From contig OY282381.1 of the NCBI GenBank assembly GCA_958295915.1, forward strand, positions 3,990,722 to 4,054,721: a DNA stretch of 64,000 nucleotides, written 5' to 3'. Every line of letters starts with the position of its first letter. The stretch's first letter is position 1. The notes under the pieces are model-generated. The model searched no databases, was not told the DNA's origin, and saw nothing but the letters and a program-made list of their open reading frames with translations. This document shows positions 43,799 through 52,550 of the stretch, one piece after another. The position numbers and the translations under genes are program-made. Source of the DNA: an uncultured Caldilineaceae bacterium (GTDB lineage: Bacteria > Chloroflexota > Anaerolineae > Caldilineales > Caldilineaceae).

Positions 43799-44452
43799 TC
43801 AGATACGCCCCGCGCACCACTGAATCCCGCGCGCAAGCACCTTGCGGAAACTCGGGTTCACATACGTTTGATTATCATGGCCCGATTGGAAACAGAAAAC
43901 CCGGGACTGCCTGAATTCCCGTGTCCAGCCAAGCACGCGCATACTGTTGGGATGATCTGTGGTCAGCAGAATGTGGCTATCATCCCCGGCGCTATCCATC
44001 GAGTAGGTCTCATCCACCATCTGCCAGGCCGGTACGCCGCGCGTAATCGGGTGATCCGCATCGGCGATTTCAACAGACAGCTCCTGGTTCATATCATAGC
44101 CGAAACGCCGATCCGGAATGCCGACCAAATCCGCCCAAAAAGGCCAGGCCCCATAGGCCAGAATGGCATGATGAAGCAGAAAAATGCCTTGCCCATTGCC
44201 GCCGAGTCGCTCCAGAACAGCCCTGGTTTTGCTATCTTCGGCTGGCGCGCCCCGCGGCATATTGTAAAAGACCAGCACGTCATACTCCTCCCGCGCCTGC
44301 CCAACATCGGCTACCCAATTATCCAGATGTTGGATATAGCTATCCACTTCCGACATAGCGCGGAAAATAGCGTGAAAGCCGGGCACATCAAAGTCATGGC
44401 CGCCCGTAATGACGGCCGCCGTAATTTTTTCACTGTCTGAAAACCCTGTCAT
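43799..44452 (-). CDS. ThuA-like domain protein
   Basis: ThuA/trehalose-utilisation family protein with a class I glutamine-amidotransferase-like fold, 217 aa. Family blocks are VITGGHDFDVPGFHAIF, DVLVFYNMPRG, GIFLLHHAILAYGAWPFWADLVG, DHPITRGVPAWQMVDETY and a C-terminal VLARGIQWCAGR. The biochemical function of ThuA proteins is not settled; they occur in sugar operons with Gfo/Idh enzymes. The ATG is placed by GGAGGAG 5 nt upstream. A longer TTG frame at 44482 would overlap the dehydrogenase stop and was rejected. Confidence 0.85.
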   Translation of the reverse strand: MTGFSDSEKITAAVITGGHDFDVPGFHAIFRAMSEVDSYIQHLDNWVADVGQAREEYDVLVFYNMPRGAPAEDSKTRAVLERLGGNGQGIFLLHHAILAYGAWPFWADLVGIPDRRFGYDMNQELSVEIADADHPITRGVPAWQMVDETYSMDSAGDDSHILLTTDHPNSMRVLGWTREFRQSRVFCFQSGHDNQTYVNPSFRKVLARGIQWCAGRI

Positions 44453-44475
44453 CAATACTCCTCCATTCCCTGCGC

Positions 44476-45432
44476 TCACCAACGAAATACCGTCCCCAGT
44501 AGAGCGTTTGGCCGATCGCGCAGGGTATCGTATATGCGCTTCGCATCCTCAGCCGCCACCACATCCTGGATCAACGGCCCCAGTCGAATCAACCCTCGGC
44601 CGACCAAGCGACAGAGATTCACCAGATCATCGGTATCAAAATGGCTGTTCTGTTTGATGGTTATGACGCGTTGTTGCCCCAAATTGAAAGTATAGCGTAC
44701 CTTATCGCGCCCGGCAATGAACAAGACTCGACCCTGACCCCGCGCGGCGCGGATGAGTTGATCTTCCATCCCCGGAACCCCGGCAAAATCGATCACCGCG
44801 TCGAAACTCGCATCCGCGATCTTCTCTGTCCAGCCAGCGCCCGCCACATTCAAAAGCTCCTCAGCCGCCCCGATCTGACGCGCCGCCTCCAGCCGATGGT
44901 CGTCAATATCACACAACGTCACCCGTGTGCCCAGCAGAGCCGCCATCTGCGCCGCAATCTGCCCCACACAACCCGCGCCCACAATCAGCGCGCTCTCGCC
45001 TATTGTCAATTCAGCATTGCCGCACGTGTTGAGAGCCACGCCGCCCATCCCGAACAACGCCGCCTCTTGCCTATCGACGGAGTCGGGCAATCGGATAAGC
45101 AGGTCATCTTCCGGCGCCACAATAAACGCAAGATGGCCGCCTGTATGCGCGCCCACGAAGACCACATCGCCGACCTGCAAGGTTGTGGCCTCTGGCCCGG
45201 TTTCGATGACGCGTCCGACAGTCTGATAGCCAGTAGCCTTCGGCAGATCCTCATCGGCTGGCGCATAATTGCCCTTGAGCAACTGATTGCGTTCTGTCCC
45301 ATTGGTGATGCCAGAATACAGGGTTTGAATCTTCACCTGATTCCCCACCGGCCCCGCCGGCGCCGGCCAATCCCCGACAAAGACCTTCTCTCTGGTTTGC
45401 GCATCCCTCTTTCTGATGACGAGTGCCCTCAC
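44476..45432 (-). CDS. Medium-chain dehydrogenase, zinc-ligand-poor type
   Basis: MDR-superfamily NAD(P)-dependent dehydrogenase, 318 aa. The GroES-like half has SGITNGTERNQLLKGNY where zinc alcohol dehydrogenases carry the catalytic Cys ligand (C-G-S/T-D). The Rossmann half has ALIVGAGCVGQIAAQMAALL and an Asp (VTLCDIDD) that favours NAD. The start is GTG at 45432 with CAGGAGA 9 nt upstream; the longer frame overlaps the preceding gene. It is therefore likely a zinc-independent or differently coordinated reductase related to BchC-like proteins. It is co-transcribed with the TIM-barrel isomerase. Confidence 0.82.
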   Translation of the reverse strand: MRALVIRKRDAQTREKVFVGDWPAPAGPVGNQVKIQTLYSGITNGTERNQLLKGNYAPADEDLPKATGYQTVGRVIETGPEATTLQVGDVVFVGAHTGGHLAFIVAPEDDLLIRLPDSVDRQEAALFGMGGVALNTCGNAELTIGESALIVGAGCVGQIAAQMAALLGTRVTLCDIDDHRLEAARQIGAAEELLNVAGAGWTEKIADASFDAVIDFAGVPGMEDQLIRAARGQGRVLFIAGRDKVRYTFNLGQQRVITIKQNSHFDTDDLVNLCRLVGRGLIRLGPLIQDVVAAEDAKRIYDTLRDRPNALLGTVFRW

Positions 45433-45463
45433 CGGCGCTTTCTCCTGTGTAGTAGGACGCCCC

Positions 45464-46303
45464 CTAGCGACGCATCGCCTCTGCCGCAACCACGGCATCT
45501 GACAGGGTGCGGTATGAGAACGCGGCTGCCGCCAGAGGATCATACCCGGCGGCGCCAAATACCTGTCCGCTGATCTCAACGGTGATAGAGCCCTCATACC
45601 CGGCCGAAGTCAATTGGCGCAAGTAAGCTGCATAGTCCAAATCGCCTTCGCCGGGCAAAAGAAACCTGAACTCAGGATAGCGCCCCTGCGTATCTTTAAC
45701 ATGCACGCCCACTGCATGCGCGCTGAGCTGATCGATTGCTTGCGCCAGAGGAATGCCAATCAGCTCGAAATGGCTGTAATCAAAGTTGACCTTGAGGCTG
45801 GGCAGGTTGACAGCTTCCAGAAGCCACAGGACTCGGTCTGGCGCATGCGCCAGACCGCCGACATGCGCTTCGCAGGCGAAAATGCCGCCCTCCTCAGCCG
45901 CCACAGTCGCCCAATCGCCGACGCGATCAGCCAGCAGCGCGCGCGACCGGGCCCAGTCGTCAGTGCGCCCGCCCAACGTGCTGGTCAGCGCCGGCCGCTC
46001 CAGCCCCAAATCCGCGGCCAACGCGAAAATATAGCGCGCCTGTTCGAGATGGCCGGCATGCGTTTCCGCATCCGCTTCAAAAACAGAGATTTTTGCCGCC
46101 AGTAAGGTGTCTATTTCTAAACCGTGATCATGGGCCCGTTGGCGCAGATCCATGCGCTGCGCGGCGTTCAGCCGATCAGGGGCGGTTGGATAACCGGGCG
46201 CAACGCACAGCTCCAGCCCATCATAGCCAATGGCAGCGACCTGGCGGAGCATGGCTGCATAGGGCGTATCGGGCATGCCGTAGTTGCCGTAAGCGATTCT
46301 CAC
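45464..46303 (-). CDS. Sugar phosphate isomerase/epimerase (xylose-isomerase-like TIM barrel)
   Basis: AP-endonuclease-2/IolE-type TIM barrel, 279 aa, an isomerase or epimerase of sugars or keto-inositols. Strands are recognisable at IGYDGLELCVAP, GGIFACEAHVGG, SLKVNFDYSHFELIG (metal ligands Asp and His), VGVHVKDTQGRYPEF and EGSITVEISG, whose Glu is a metal ligand. The start GTG at 46303 overlaps the upstream stop as GTGA (46300-46303), strong evidence for translational coupling. A 24-bp perfect DNA palindrome lies inside the gene at 45834-45857. Confidence 0.87.
   Translation of the reverse strand: MRIAYGNYGMPDTPYAAMLRQVAAIGYDGLELCVAPGYPTAPDRLNAAQRMDLRQRAHDHGLEIDTLLAAKISVFEADAETHAGHLEQARYIFALAADLGLERPALTSTLGGRTDDWARSRALLADRVGDWATVAAEEGGIFACEAHVGGLAHAPDRVLWLLEAVNLPSLKVNFDYSHFELIGIPLAQAIDQLSAHAVGVHVKDTQGRYPEFRFLLPGEGDLDYAAYLRQLTSAGYEGSITVEISGQVFGAAGYDPLAAAAFSYRTLSDAVVAAEAMRR
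45834..45857. repeat. 24-bp perfect palindrome inside isomerase gene
   Basis: Half-sites CGGTCTGGCGCA and TGCGCCAGACCG are exact complements with no loop, encoding part of GGLAHAPDRVLW. A perfect palindrome of this length in coding DNA is improbable by chance. It could be a cruciform-forming site, a protein-binding site or a relic of a repeat. Confidence 0.85.
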
Positions 46304-47379
46304 AGTAGGCGCGCCCCTTGTGCGCGCCCCGTCCAATCAAAGAGAACGCCCATATAGGTATCAGGCTTGTTTCGCAGACCGGCGAAAGCTTCAGCCGCGG
46401 CCGTGGGTTTGAGAATATGCGTGATCAAAGGCTTGGTCCGCAGCTTGTCCTGGGCCATCAGGCGAAAGATAATCTCGGCATTGCGCGCCATCGAATGCTT
46501 CTGGAAAGGGCTGTGCTGGAGCGGATAGCGCCATTCGTGCGCGCCGCGCAGCGTCACCGACCCGTTGCGCCACAGGTGAACGTGGTTGAGAAACCGGGTC
46601 AGATCGGTCTCATACCCCTGACGCGGCGAACCGAGAAGGACGACAATGCCTTCGCCAGATCTGCCCGTTAGCGAGACCGCCAGTTCGGCAGCCTGCGCTG
46701 TGCCCGACGCTTCAACCACAATGTCCACGCCCTGACCCCGGGTCAGCTCCATCACCGCGGCCTGGGTATCGTCCTCACGCGGGTTAATCCCTTGTGTCAG
46801 ACCACAGGCTTGAGCCTTGGCCAAACGACCGGCGTTCAAGTCGATGACGATGACGTCCGCGCCCGCCAGTTGCAGGAGTTGAGCGGCCAGGTTGCCGACC
46901 AATCCCAGCCCAATGACCGCGACTCGGTCCCCCAATTCGACCTGCCCAACGCGCAGAGCCGTCATCGCCACCAGAGCCAGGCCGACCAAGGCGCTGGCCC
47001 TGATATCCACCTCAGGCGGCACGCGAATTCGTAACCGTTTGGCCAGGGTATGACTGACATGGGGCGTGTGACAGAAGACGATATCGCCGATACGCGCATC
47101 CGCAACATCCTCACCCAAAGCGATCACCTTGCCTATGGCCCGGTTGCCCGGCGCAAAAGGATACTCGACCCCTTCTAAGCCGCTCAATTTAGCCAGCTCG
47201 GTTCCGACACTGACCAGGCTGTACTGCGTCTGAATGAGAACATCGTCCGGGCCAAGGTTGAACTCCCGGCGCGCCGACTCCAGAGTTACCCGCTCAACTC
47301 CTGAAAAGACGATCTGTTGCGCCTCGACCCGCTTAGACTTTTCCTGGCGTCTCCGCGCCCTGGCGACATTGCCTTCCAT
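46300..47379 (-). CDS. Medium-chain dehydrogenase, zinc-ligand-poor type
   Basis: Second MDR-type dehydrogenase of the locus, 359 aa from ATG 47379 (GGAAGG 6 nt upstream; a GTG two codons earlier is possible). QTQYSLVSVGTELAKLSGLE replaces the Cys-bearing zinc site. The Rossmann motif is VAVIGLGLVGNLAAQLLQLAG followed by VIVIDLNAGRL. Its C-terminal TGRAQGARLL is encoded by a member of the CCCTTGTG repeat family, so the tail may have been supplied by the repeat. It forms a coupled pair with the isomerase (GTGA overlap). Sugar or polyol oxidation is likely. Confidence 0.83.
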   Translation of the reverse strand: MEGNVARARRRQEKSKRVEAQQIVFSGVERVTLESARREFNLGPDDVLIQTQYSLVSVGTELAKLSGLEGVEYPFAPGNRAIGKVIALGEDVADARIGDIVFCHTPHVSHTLAKRLRIRVPPEVDIRASALVGLALVAMTALRVGQVELGDRVAVIGLGLVGNLAAQLLQLAGADVIVIDLNAGRLAKAQACGLTQGINPREDDTQAAVMELTRGQGVDIVVEASGTAQAAELAVSLTGRSGEGIVVLLGSPRQGYETDLTRFLNHVHLWRNGSVTLRGAHEWRYPLQHSPFQKHSMARNAEIIFRLMAQDKLRTKPLITHILKPTAAAEAFAGLRNKPDTYMGVLFDWTGRAQGARLL

Positions 47380-47428
47380 ATTCACCCTTCCTACACCTTA
47401 ATTTCAAATTCTCCTCGCTCTTGCATCG

Positions 47429-48967
47429 CTAACCACTAGCCACTGCCCCCCGACCCCGAAACTGCACTGCCGTCACCGACTTGGCCGGGAATGTCAGATG
47501 GCGCAGATACGGCTGTGACCGCGACGCGTTCATCTCAACAGAAAATGGGGTCGGGCTGACCGCATGCGGATCATCCGCTGTATTCATCGTTCGAATGTCA
47601 GGCGCGGTTAAGCGCTCTGCCGAGACGCTGGTCGGCGTAAACGCTGCCGGCAACAAAATGTGAGCTGTGATGTCCGTCGACAGGTCGTTGTTGACGACCG
47701 AAACAAACAAGCCTTCCTCCGAAGCAGTCGCCGATACCGACAGCGCGGCGCGGGCCGACCCATCAGCTAAGCGCAGCATCGGCGCATCAACCAACGCGCA
47801 ATCCACAAGGATGCCGTTGCGGTGCGGTTTGTGCATCCGAAAAATATGAAAAGTCGGTGTTTTGACCGCCACCGGACCCCAAGTCTGTACCAGACATTGG
47901 AGCGCGTTGACCGTCATCGACATGTTGGCCATCTGCAGCGTATCGGCATAGTTGTGAAAGAGATGAAAGGCGCTCGCCGTGAAGAGAGCGTCCCGCAGGG
48001 TGTTGGCCTGAGAAAACTGATTGGGAATCCAAACGTCCTTATACCACGTCCCCCATTCTCCCAAAGCCAGGCCAATAGGGTGATGTTCTGCGCTATAGGC
48101 CCTGGCCAGGCTGGTGGCGCGCTGAAGCTCAGTCTCCAGGATGTCCAACTCGCTCAAAAGACGATAATGGTCCTCGTCGGGAAAATCGCGGTCGACCAGA
48201 CCGCGGCCCTGATAGATGTGATCGGAAATATAATCCACCATGTGGAGCATGTTGGGCGTCTGCTTCATCCCGGCCAGAAACTCGGCATCCCAGTCCCGAT
48301 AGAGAGGACAGGCGCCACAGGCAATCAGTCTGACCGCCGAGGCCTTGTCGCGGTCGCCCGTGCCCAGCATGCGCAGCTTGTTGGAATATCGTCGGTAGGC
48401 GGCCACATAATCCTGAGAGCGAAACTGCCCACCGGAGTGCCAGCTTTCGTTGCCTATGTCCCAGAATTTGACCCGCCATGCCTTCTCCTGCCCATTGGCT
48501 TGGCGCAGACGCACGATCTCGCTATCATGCTCGGAGTTGCAGTACTCGACCCAATCGCGCCCCTCCTGCACCGTGCCGCTGGCGACATTGAGCACTAGGT
48601 ACGGTTCGGACCCAATCGCCGCGCAGAAGCGCATATACTCATGCGTGCCAAAAGCGTTGCTCTCTGGAATTCCCCACTCAATGTTGTAGCGCTGGGGACG
48701 CTTCTGCAGCGGCCCGATGCCGTCGCGCCAATGATAATATTCGGCCCAGTTGCCGCCAGGCCAGCGCACAGCCGGCAGCGCGATGTCCGCCAGCGCTTCA
48801 ACTGTATCGCGGCGCAGGCCGTCCTCATTGGCAATATCCGAGTCACACCCAACCCAGATGCCATCGTAGATACAGCGGCCAAAGTGTTCGGCAAAGCCAC
48901 TGTAGAGATAGGGGCTGACCCTGACCGCGCGCCGGCGCGCGGCCAGTCTGATCATCGGAACAGCCAT
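47429..48967 (-). CDS. Alpha-L-arabinofuranosidase (GH51-like)
   Basis: Family GH51/clan GH-A glycosidase, 512 aa from ATG 48967 (GAGGGAGGGGG upstream; a GTG at 49000 overlaps the PhyH gene). The N-terminal SGFAEHFGRCIYDGIWVG and LPAVRWPGGNWAEYYHWRDG are hallmark GH51 segments. The acid/base Glu174 is in WDIGNES and the nucleophile Glu304 is in LALGEWGTWY. The C-terminal part is a beta-sandwich. No signal peptide, so it works on imported oligosaccharides, matching the ABC transporter upstream. Release of arabinose or a related furanoside is likely. Confidence 0.9.
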   Translation of the reverse strand: MAVPMIRLAARRRAVRVSPYLYSGFAEHFGRCIYDGIWVGCDSDIANEDGLRRDTVEALADIALPAVRWPGGNWAEYYHWRDGIGPLQKRPQRYNIEWGIPESNAFGTHEYMRFCAAIGSEPYLVLNVASGTVQEGRDWVEYCNSEHDSEIVRLRQANGQEKAWRVKFWDIGNESWHSGGQFRSQDYVAAYRRYSNKLRMLGTGDRDKASAVRLIACGACPLYRDWDAEFLAGMKQTPNMLHMVDYISDHIYQGRGLVDRDFPDEDHYRLLSELDILETELQRATSLARAYSAEHHPIGLALGEWGTWYKDVWIPNQFSQANTLRDALFTASAFHLFHNYADTLQMANMSMTVNALQCLVQTWGPVAVKTPTFHIFRMHKPHRNGILVDCALVDAPMLRLADGSARAALSVSATASEEGLFVSVVNNDLSTDITAHILLPAAFTPTSVSAERLTAPDIRTMNTADDPHAVSPTPFSVEMNASRSQPYLRHLTFPAKSVTAVQFRGRGAVASG

Positions 48968-48992
48968 ACCGATACCCCCTCCCTCTATCCGT

Positions 48993-49790
48993 TTACACAC
49001 CCAGATCTTTCAGCAGTTGGATCTTCCTCATCCGCCGTGGATCAGCGGTCTCGAACAGTCGATCGGAGACGAGCCGCCCGGTCTTCTTTGACCACATCTC
49101 AGCATAGCGTTTGTTGAACTCGGCGATGCGATCGATCTCCCACTGCATACGCGGCGCGGTTCGCATCATCCAGGCCATCTGCCGGCGATTCGCGCCGCCG
49201 CCCCACGATGAATGCCAGATGCTCGTCTGAAAGGCGATCACGTCGCCCTTCTCCGCCCGCAGATCATACCGCCCCGGAAACTCCCGCATCGGATAGCCGA
49301 GCACATGCTCATCTATCTGCTTTTCAAGATCGTTGAAATGAAGCGGCCATAGATGACTGCCGGGGATAAAGCTCAAACACCCTTTGCCGGACGCTACATC
49401 GTCCAGGTAGAATGTCAACTTGGCCTCAATGGCCGGGCCGGGCGACCCGCCATCGCGATGCCAGTTGGTATCCCCGTTGTGAATCTGCCCATCCGAACTG
49501 CCAAAAAAGATGCAATCCTCCCCCAGCAGATCTTCGGCGATGCTTGCCAGGTTGGGATGGTCAAGCATCGCATAGAAATAGGGATCCGCTTCGATCAACG
49601 GGATAATAACGCGGTGACCGTCTGGAAATATGCGCGTGCCGGCCTCCGAACCGTCGCCCTGGGTCTCGTTCTGGGCAATAATCGCATCGAACCGCCGCGA
49701 AAATTCCTCGACCTCCTCCACAGAAAGCGCCCCTTCCACCTTGACAAAGCCCAACGCATGAAAATGCGTCTTCTGTTCATCTGTCAGCAT
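48993..49790 (-). CDS. Phytanoyl-CoA dioxygenase family protein
   Basis: PhyH-type dioxygenase, 265 aa from ATG 49790 (GGAAGAGAG just upstream; the longer frame lacks a site). The triad is His111-x-Asp113 in DTNWHRDGG and the His of QTSIWHSSWGGGANRRQ with the following Arg. FYLDDVASGKGCLSFIPGSHLWP lies between. Its GD-T-WH-DG layout makes it a sister of the copy at 55174. It lies between the permease gene and the arabinofuranosidase, inside the glycan-use run. Confidence 0.9.
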   Translation of the reverse strand: MLTDEQKTHFHALGFVKVEGALSVEEVEEFSRRFDAIIAQNETQGDGSEAGTRIFPDGHRVIIPLIEADPYFYAMLDHPNLASIAEDLLGEDCIFFGSSDGQIHNGDTNWHRDGGSPGPAIEAKLTFYLDDVASGKGCLSFIPGSHLWPLHFNDLEKQIDEHVLGYPMREFPGRYDLRAEKGDVIAFQTSIWHSSWGGGANRRQMAWMMRTAPRMQWEIDRIAEFNKRYAEMWSKKTGRLVSDRLFETADPRRMRKIQLLKDLGV

Positions 49791-49995
49791 CTCTCTTCTT
49801 CCTTCCCATACATTTTCTCTCCCCATAATCCTGATTCAGACAATTGGCAGGCTGAATGCAACGCCAAGGCCCCAGGAACGCAATGCATGCCCCGGTTTTC
49901 CTTGCCTCTCCGCATCCTGGCGACATTGCGTTCCTTTTCGTAGGGCGACGTCTTGTGCCTGCCCTGGACAACCACAAGCTTTGATTGTCCCTACT

Positions 49996-50027
49996 GGATT
50001 CGGCAAGCTGGTTACGCAATACGCAAC
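49996..50027. repeat. Dispersed ~30-bp repeat (GGATTCGGCAAGCTGGTTAC family)
   Basis: This copy reads GGATTCGGCAAGCTGGTTAC followed by GCAATACGCAAC. Close copies are at 52513-52542, 59849-59876 and 33710-33739. All lie within about 200 bp of the end of a gene in intergenic DNA. Confidence 0.7.
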
Positions 50028-50040
50028 CGGCCCCCCTCTG

Positions 50041-50979
50041 TCACGTAATTCGTCCTTCGTAATATACCAGCCGGTTCGAGAGCCGGAATGAAATGATAGT
50101 GAGCGTCATAATGATCGCGAACAGGATCATGCCCAGCGCGGCAGCGTAGCCCATCTTGAAGTTTTCGAACGCGTGGCGATACAGATACAGCACATAAAAC
50201 AGAGTCGCGTTGGCCGGCCCGCCCTTGGTGATGACAAAGCTATTGGTGAATACCTGAAACGAAGCGATGATCCCGATGATGAAATTGAAAAAGATGACCG
50301 GCGAGATCATGGGCAGCGTCACATTCTGGAACTTGGCCCACCGCCCGGCCCCGTCAAGGGCCGCAGCCTCATAGAGCTGAGTCGGCACGCCCTGCAGACC
50401 CGCCAAGTACAGCACCATGCCGCCGCCGACAGCCCACAGGCTCATCATGATAAAGGCCGGCAGCGTCCACGTGGTGCTGAACAGCCAGTTCGGCCCATCG
50501 ATGCCGACGTAATCCAGCAAGGTGTTGACAATACCCGCCTCGGAATTAAATACCCAGATCCACATATAGGCAACAGCGACCCCGGATATGACCGCCGGCA
50601 GATAAAAGATCGTCCGATACAACGACAGCCCACGCACACTCTGATTCAGCAAGACCGCCAGAGCCACGCCCAGAATAATGCCCAGGATCACCGTGCTCAG
50701 CGAATAGACGGCAGTGACCCCCAGGCTCTTCCAGAACAGAGGGTCACGCGTAAACATCTTGTCAAAATTGGCAAACCCAACAAATCTGGGGTCAGTGAGT
50801 ATGTCGTATTTGGTCAGCCCCAGATAACCGGCCGCGATCAAAGGGCCGAACTCGAACGCCAAAAATCCGATGATCCACGGGCTGATAAACAGAAAGCCGG
50901 CCACGTTCTCGAATAGCGCCGTTCTGCTCATCCGCGCTGTACGCGCGCCAGAACGCGCCCGCTTGACATCCGTTGACAT
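50041..50979 (-). CDS. Carbohydrate ABC transporter permease, MalF type
   Basis: Inner-membrane permease, 312 aa. A basic N-terminal tail is followed by FENVAGFLFISPWIIGFLAFEFGPLI and further helices. The EAA loop is LYEAAALDGAGRWAKFQNVTL, and FVITKGGPANATLFYVLYLYRHAFENF is the family's late signature. It is the third transporter gene in its run, 80 bp downstream of the binding protein, while the MalG-type partner precedes the binding protein. That order (MalG - SBP - MalF) is unusual compared with the other modules here. Confidence 0.92.
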   Translation of the reverse strand: MSTDVKRARSGARTARMSRTALFENVAGFLFISPWIIGFLAFEFGPLIAAGYLGLTKYDILTDPRFVGFANFDKMFTRDPLFWKSLGVTAVYSLSTVILGIILGVALAVLLNQSVRGLSLYRTIFYLPAVISGVAVAYMWIWVFNSEAGIVNTLLDYVGIDGPNWLFSTTWTLPAFIMMSLWAVGGGMVLYLAGLQGVPTQLYEAAALDGAGRWAKFQNVTLPMISPVIFFNFIIGIIASFQVFTNSFVITKGGPANATLFYVLYLYRHAFENFKMGYAAALGMILFAIIMTLTIISFRLSNRLVYYEGRIT

Positions 50980-51061
50980 ATCGCAGCCTCACAGTGAAGA
51001 GAGTTAGAGAAAGGGAAGATAGTGACGACCGAATCCCGCAGCCGTCAATATCTCCAACAGA

Positions 51062-52381
51062 TTACGCGTCTTCCAGAATCACGTCAATCGCCACAGTCGC
51101 GGACTCCATTGCCTCCTTGGCCGTCTTTTCTCCCAATACGGCGAGTTCATACTCCGACCTGAATGCGTTCAGAATCTCTGTGGTGCTGGGACCCCAGAAT
51201 TCGCCTGTGGACTGCGGAACAATGGGTAGATGAAGCGTAAGGAAGGCCGACTGCCGTTCATTGGTGATAACCCGCTCAACGGTCTCCGCCATCCGATAGT
51301 TTATGGGGAACAATGTAATCTGATAGTCCAGAGAGTCCTGATTGATCGCCCGCCAGATGAAGAATTCCCAAGCGGCATCGACCTCCTTGGATTCCGACCA
51401 GATCGCTTCCATATGAACGCTGCCGGCCGAGATCTCGCGCGCCGGTGGATTCGACGGGGTCGGCCAGTAGGTCATCCACTGATTCGTGGTGTCGTTATTG
51501 GTGAGCCGCAGCCAACTATCCCAGTCGGCCAGCACCATCGGCCACATGGCGATCTTGCCGCTGGCCGGCGGCGCGTCCCCCAGAGCCTGGGTCGCGCCCG
51601 GCTCCATGCTGAACTCCGTCCAGGCCACGAGCTGCTCCACCGCCTCCACCGCCTCCGGCCGGTCAAGGAGACACTTTGTTTCGTCATCACTGATGATCTG
51701 GCCGCCATTCTGCCAGATGGTCGTGAGATAAAGGTCACCCGCCAGCAAAGGCGCGGGGAGCGCGTAGGACTCATCCCCGCGGTTCAGCTGCGGGCCGGCC
51801 GCAGCCACATCCGCCAGGGTCCAATCCGCATTGGGCAGGTCGAGGCCGGCCGCCTCGAACAGGTTCTCGTTGTAGGCCAGCCCGCGCAGAATGACCGAGT
51901 TTGTCGGCAAGCCGTAGATGTCGCCATCGATCATGCCCCAATCGCTGTCGGCCGGGAATTCAAAATCATCGATCACCACGTCCGGGTCACTGTCCAGGAA
52001 GTTGCTGATCGATAGCGCGACCTTTTTCCGTTTGAGCGGAATCCACCAAGGCCCACCGATAAACCAAAGGTCAGGGGCGGTGCCGGCAGCCACATCAATG
52101 AGCAGCTTGTCCGCGTGTTCGCCCCAGGGAACCAACTCGAACTCGACCTGGACCGTGTCGCTCTGTTCGTTGAACATCTCGACCTGCTTATCCAGCGGGG
52201 CGATCACCTGGGCATAGCGCACCGTTGTCATCTCCCGGCTAGGCGCCGGCGCATCCCCAGACTCCGCGCTTTCTGCCGCCGGCTGCTCGCCGCCCCCGCA
52301 GGCCTGCAAGAGCGGCATGCTCGCGCCAACGACAGCCAATCCCCGCAGGAACTGTCGACGGCTAACTCGCGTGTTTGACAT
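51062..52381 (-). CDS. Sugar ABC transporter solute-binding protein, Tat-type lipoprotein leader
   Basis: Family-1 binding protein, 439 aa from ATG 52381 (AAGGAGA 6 nt upstream). The leader has SRRQFLRG (Arg8-Arg9), a twin-arginine motif, and a lipobox LLQAC with Cys28, so it is probably exported folded and lipidated. Binding-protein segments include DLWFIGGPWWIPLKR, NENLFEAAGLDLPNADWTLAD and MEAIWSESKEVDAAWEFFIW. It lies between the two permease genes of its transporter. Substrate is probably an oligosaccharide that yields substrates for the GH51 and sialidase-like enzymes; that link is inference. Confidence 0.92.
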   Translation of the reverse strand: MSNTRVSRRQFLRGLAVVGASMPLLQACGGGEQPAAESAESGDAPAPSREMTTVRYAQVIAPLDKQVEMFNEQSDTVQVEFELVPWGEHADKLLIDVAAGTAPDLWFIGGPWWIPLKRKKVALSISNFLDSDPDVVIDDFEFPADSDWGMIDGDIYGLPTNSVILRGLAYNENLFEAAGLDLPNADWTLADVAAAGPQLNRGDESYALPAPLLAGDLYLTTIWQNGGQIISDDETKCLLDRPEAVEAVEQLVAWTEFSMEPGATQALGDAPPASGKIAMWPMVLADWDSWLRLTNNDTTNQWMTYWPTPSNPPAREISAGSVHMEAIWSESKEVDAAWEFFIWRAINQDSLDYQITLFPINYRMAETVERVITNERQSAFLTLHLPIVPQSTGEFWGPSTTEILNAFRSEYELAVLGEKTAKEAMESATVAIDVILEDA

Positions 52382-52550
52382 GTCAGTCTCCTTTCCTTCC
52401 CTCTGTGAATAGATCGAAAAACGATGAAAAGCTGGACGCATCCGCTATCGACGCCTGGATGCGTCCCAAGATAAGGATGAGTGTCTGGCCACCTCTGAGC
52501 GGCTGCCACCCTGAATTCGGCAAGCTGGTTACGCAATACGCATCGATCTC

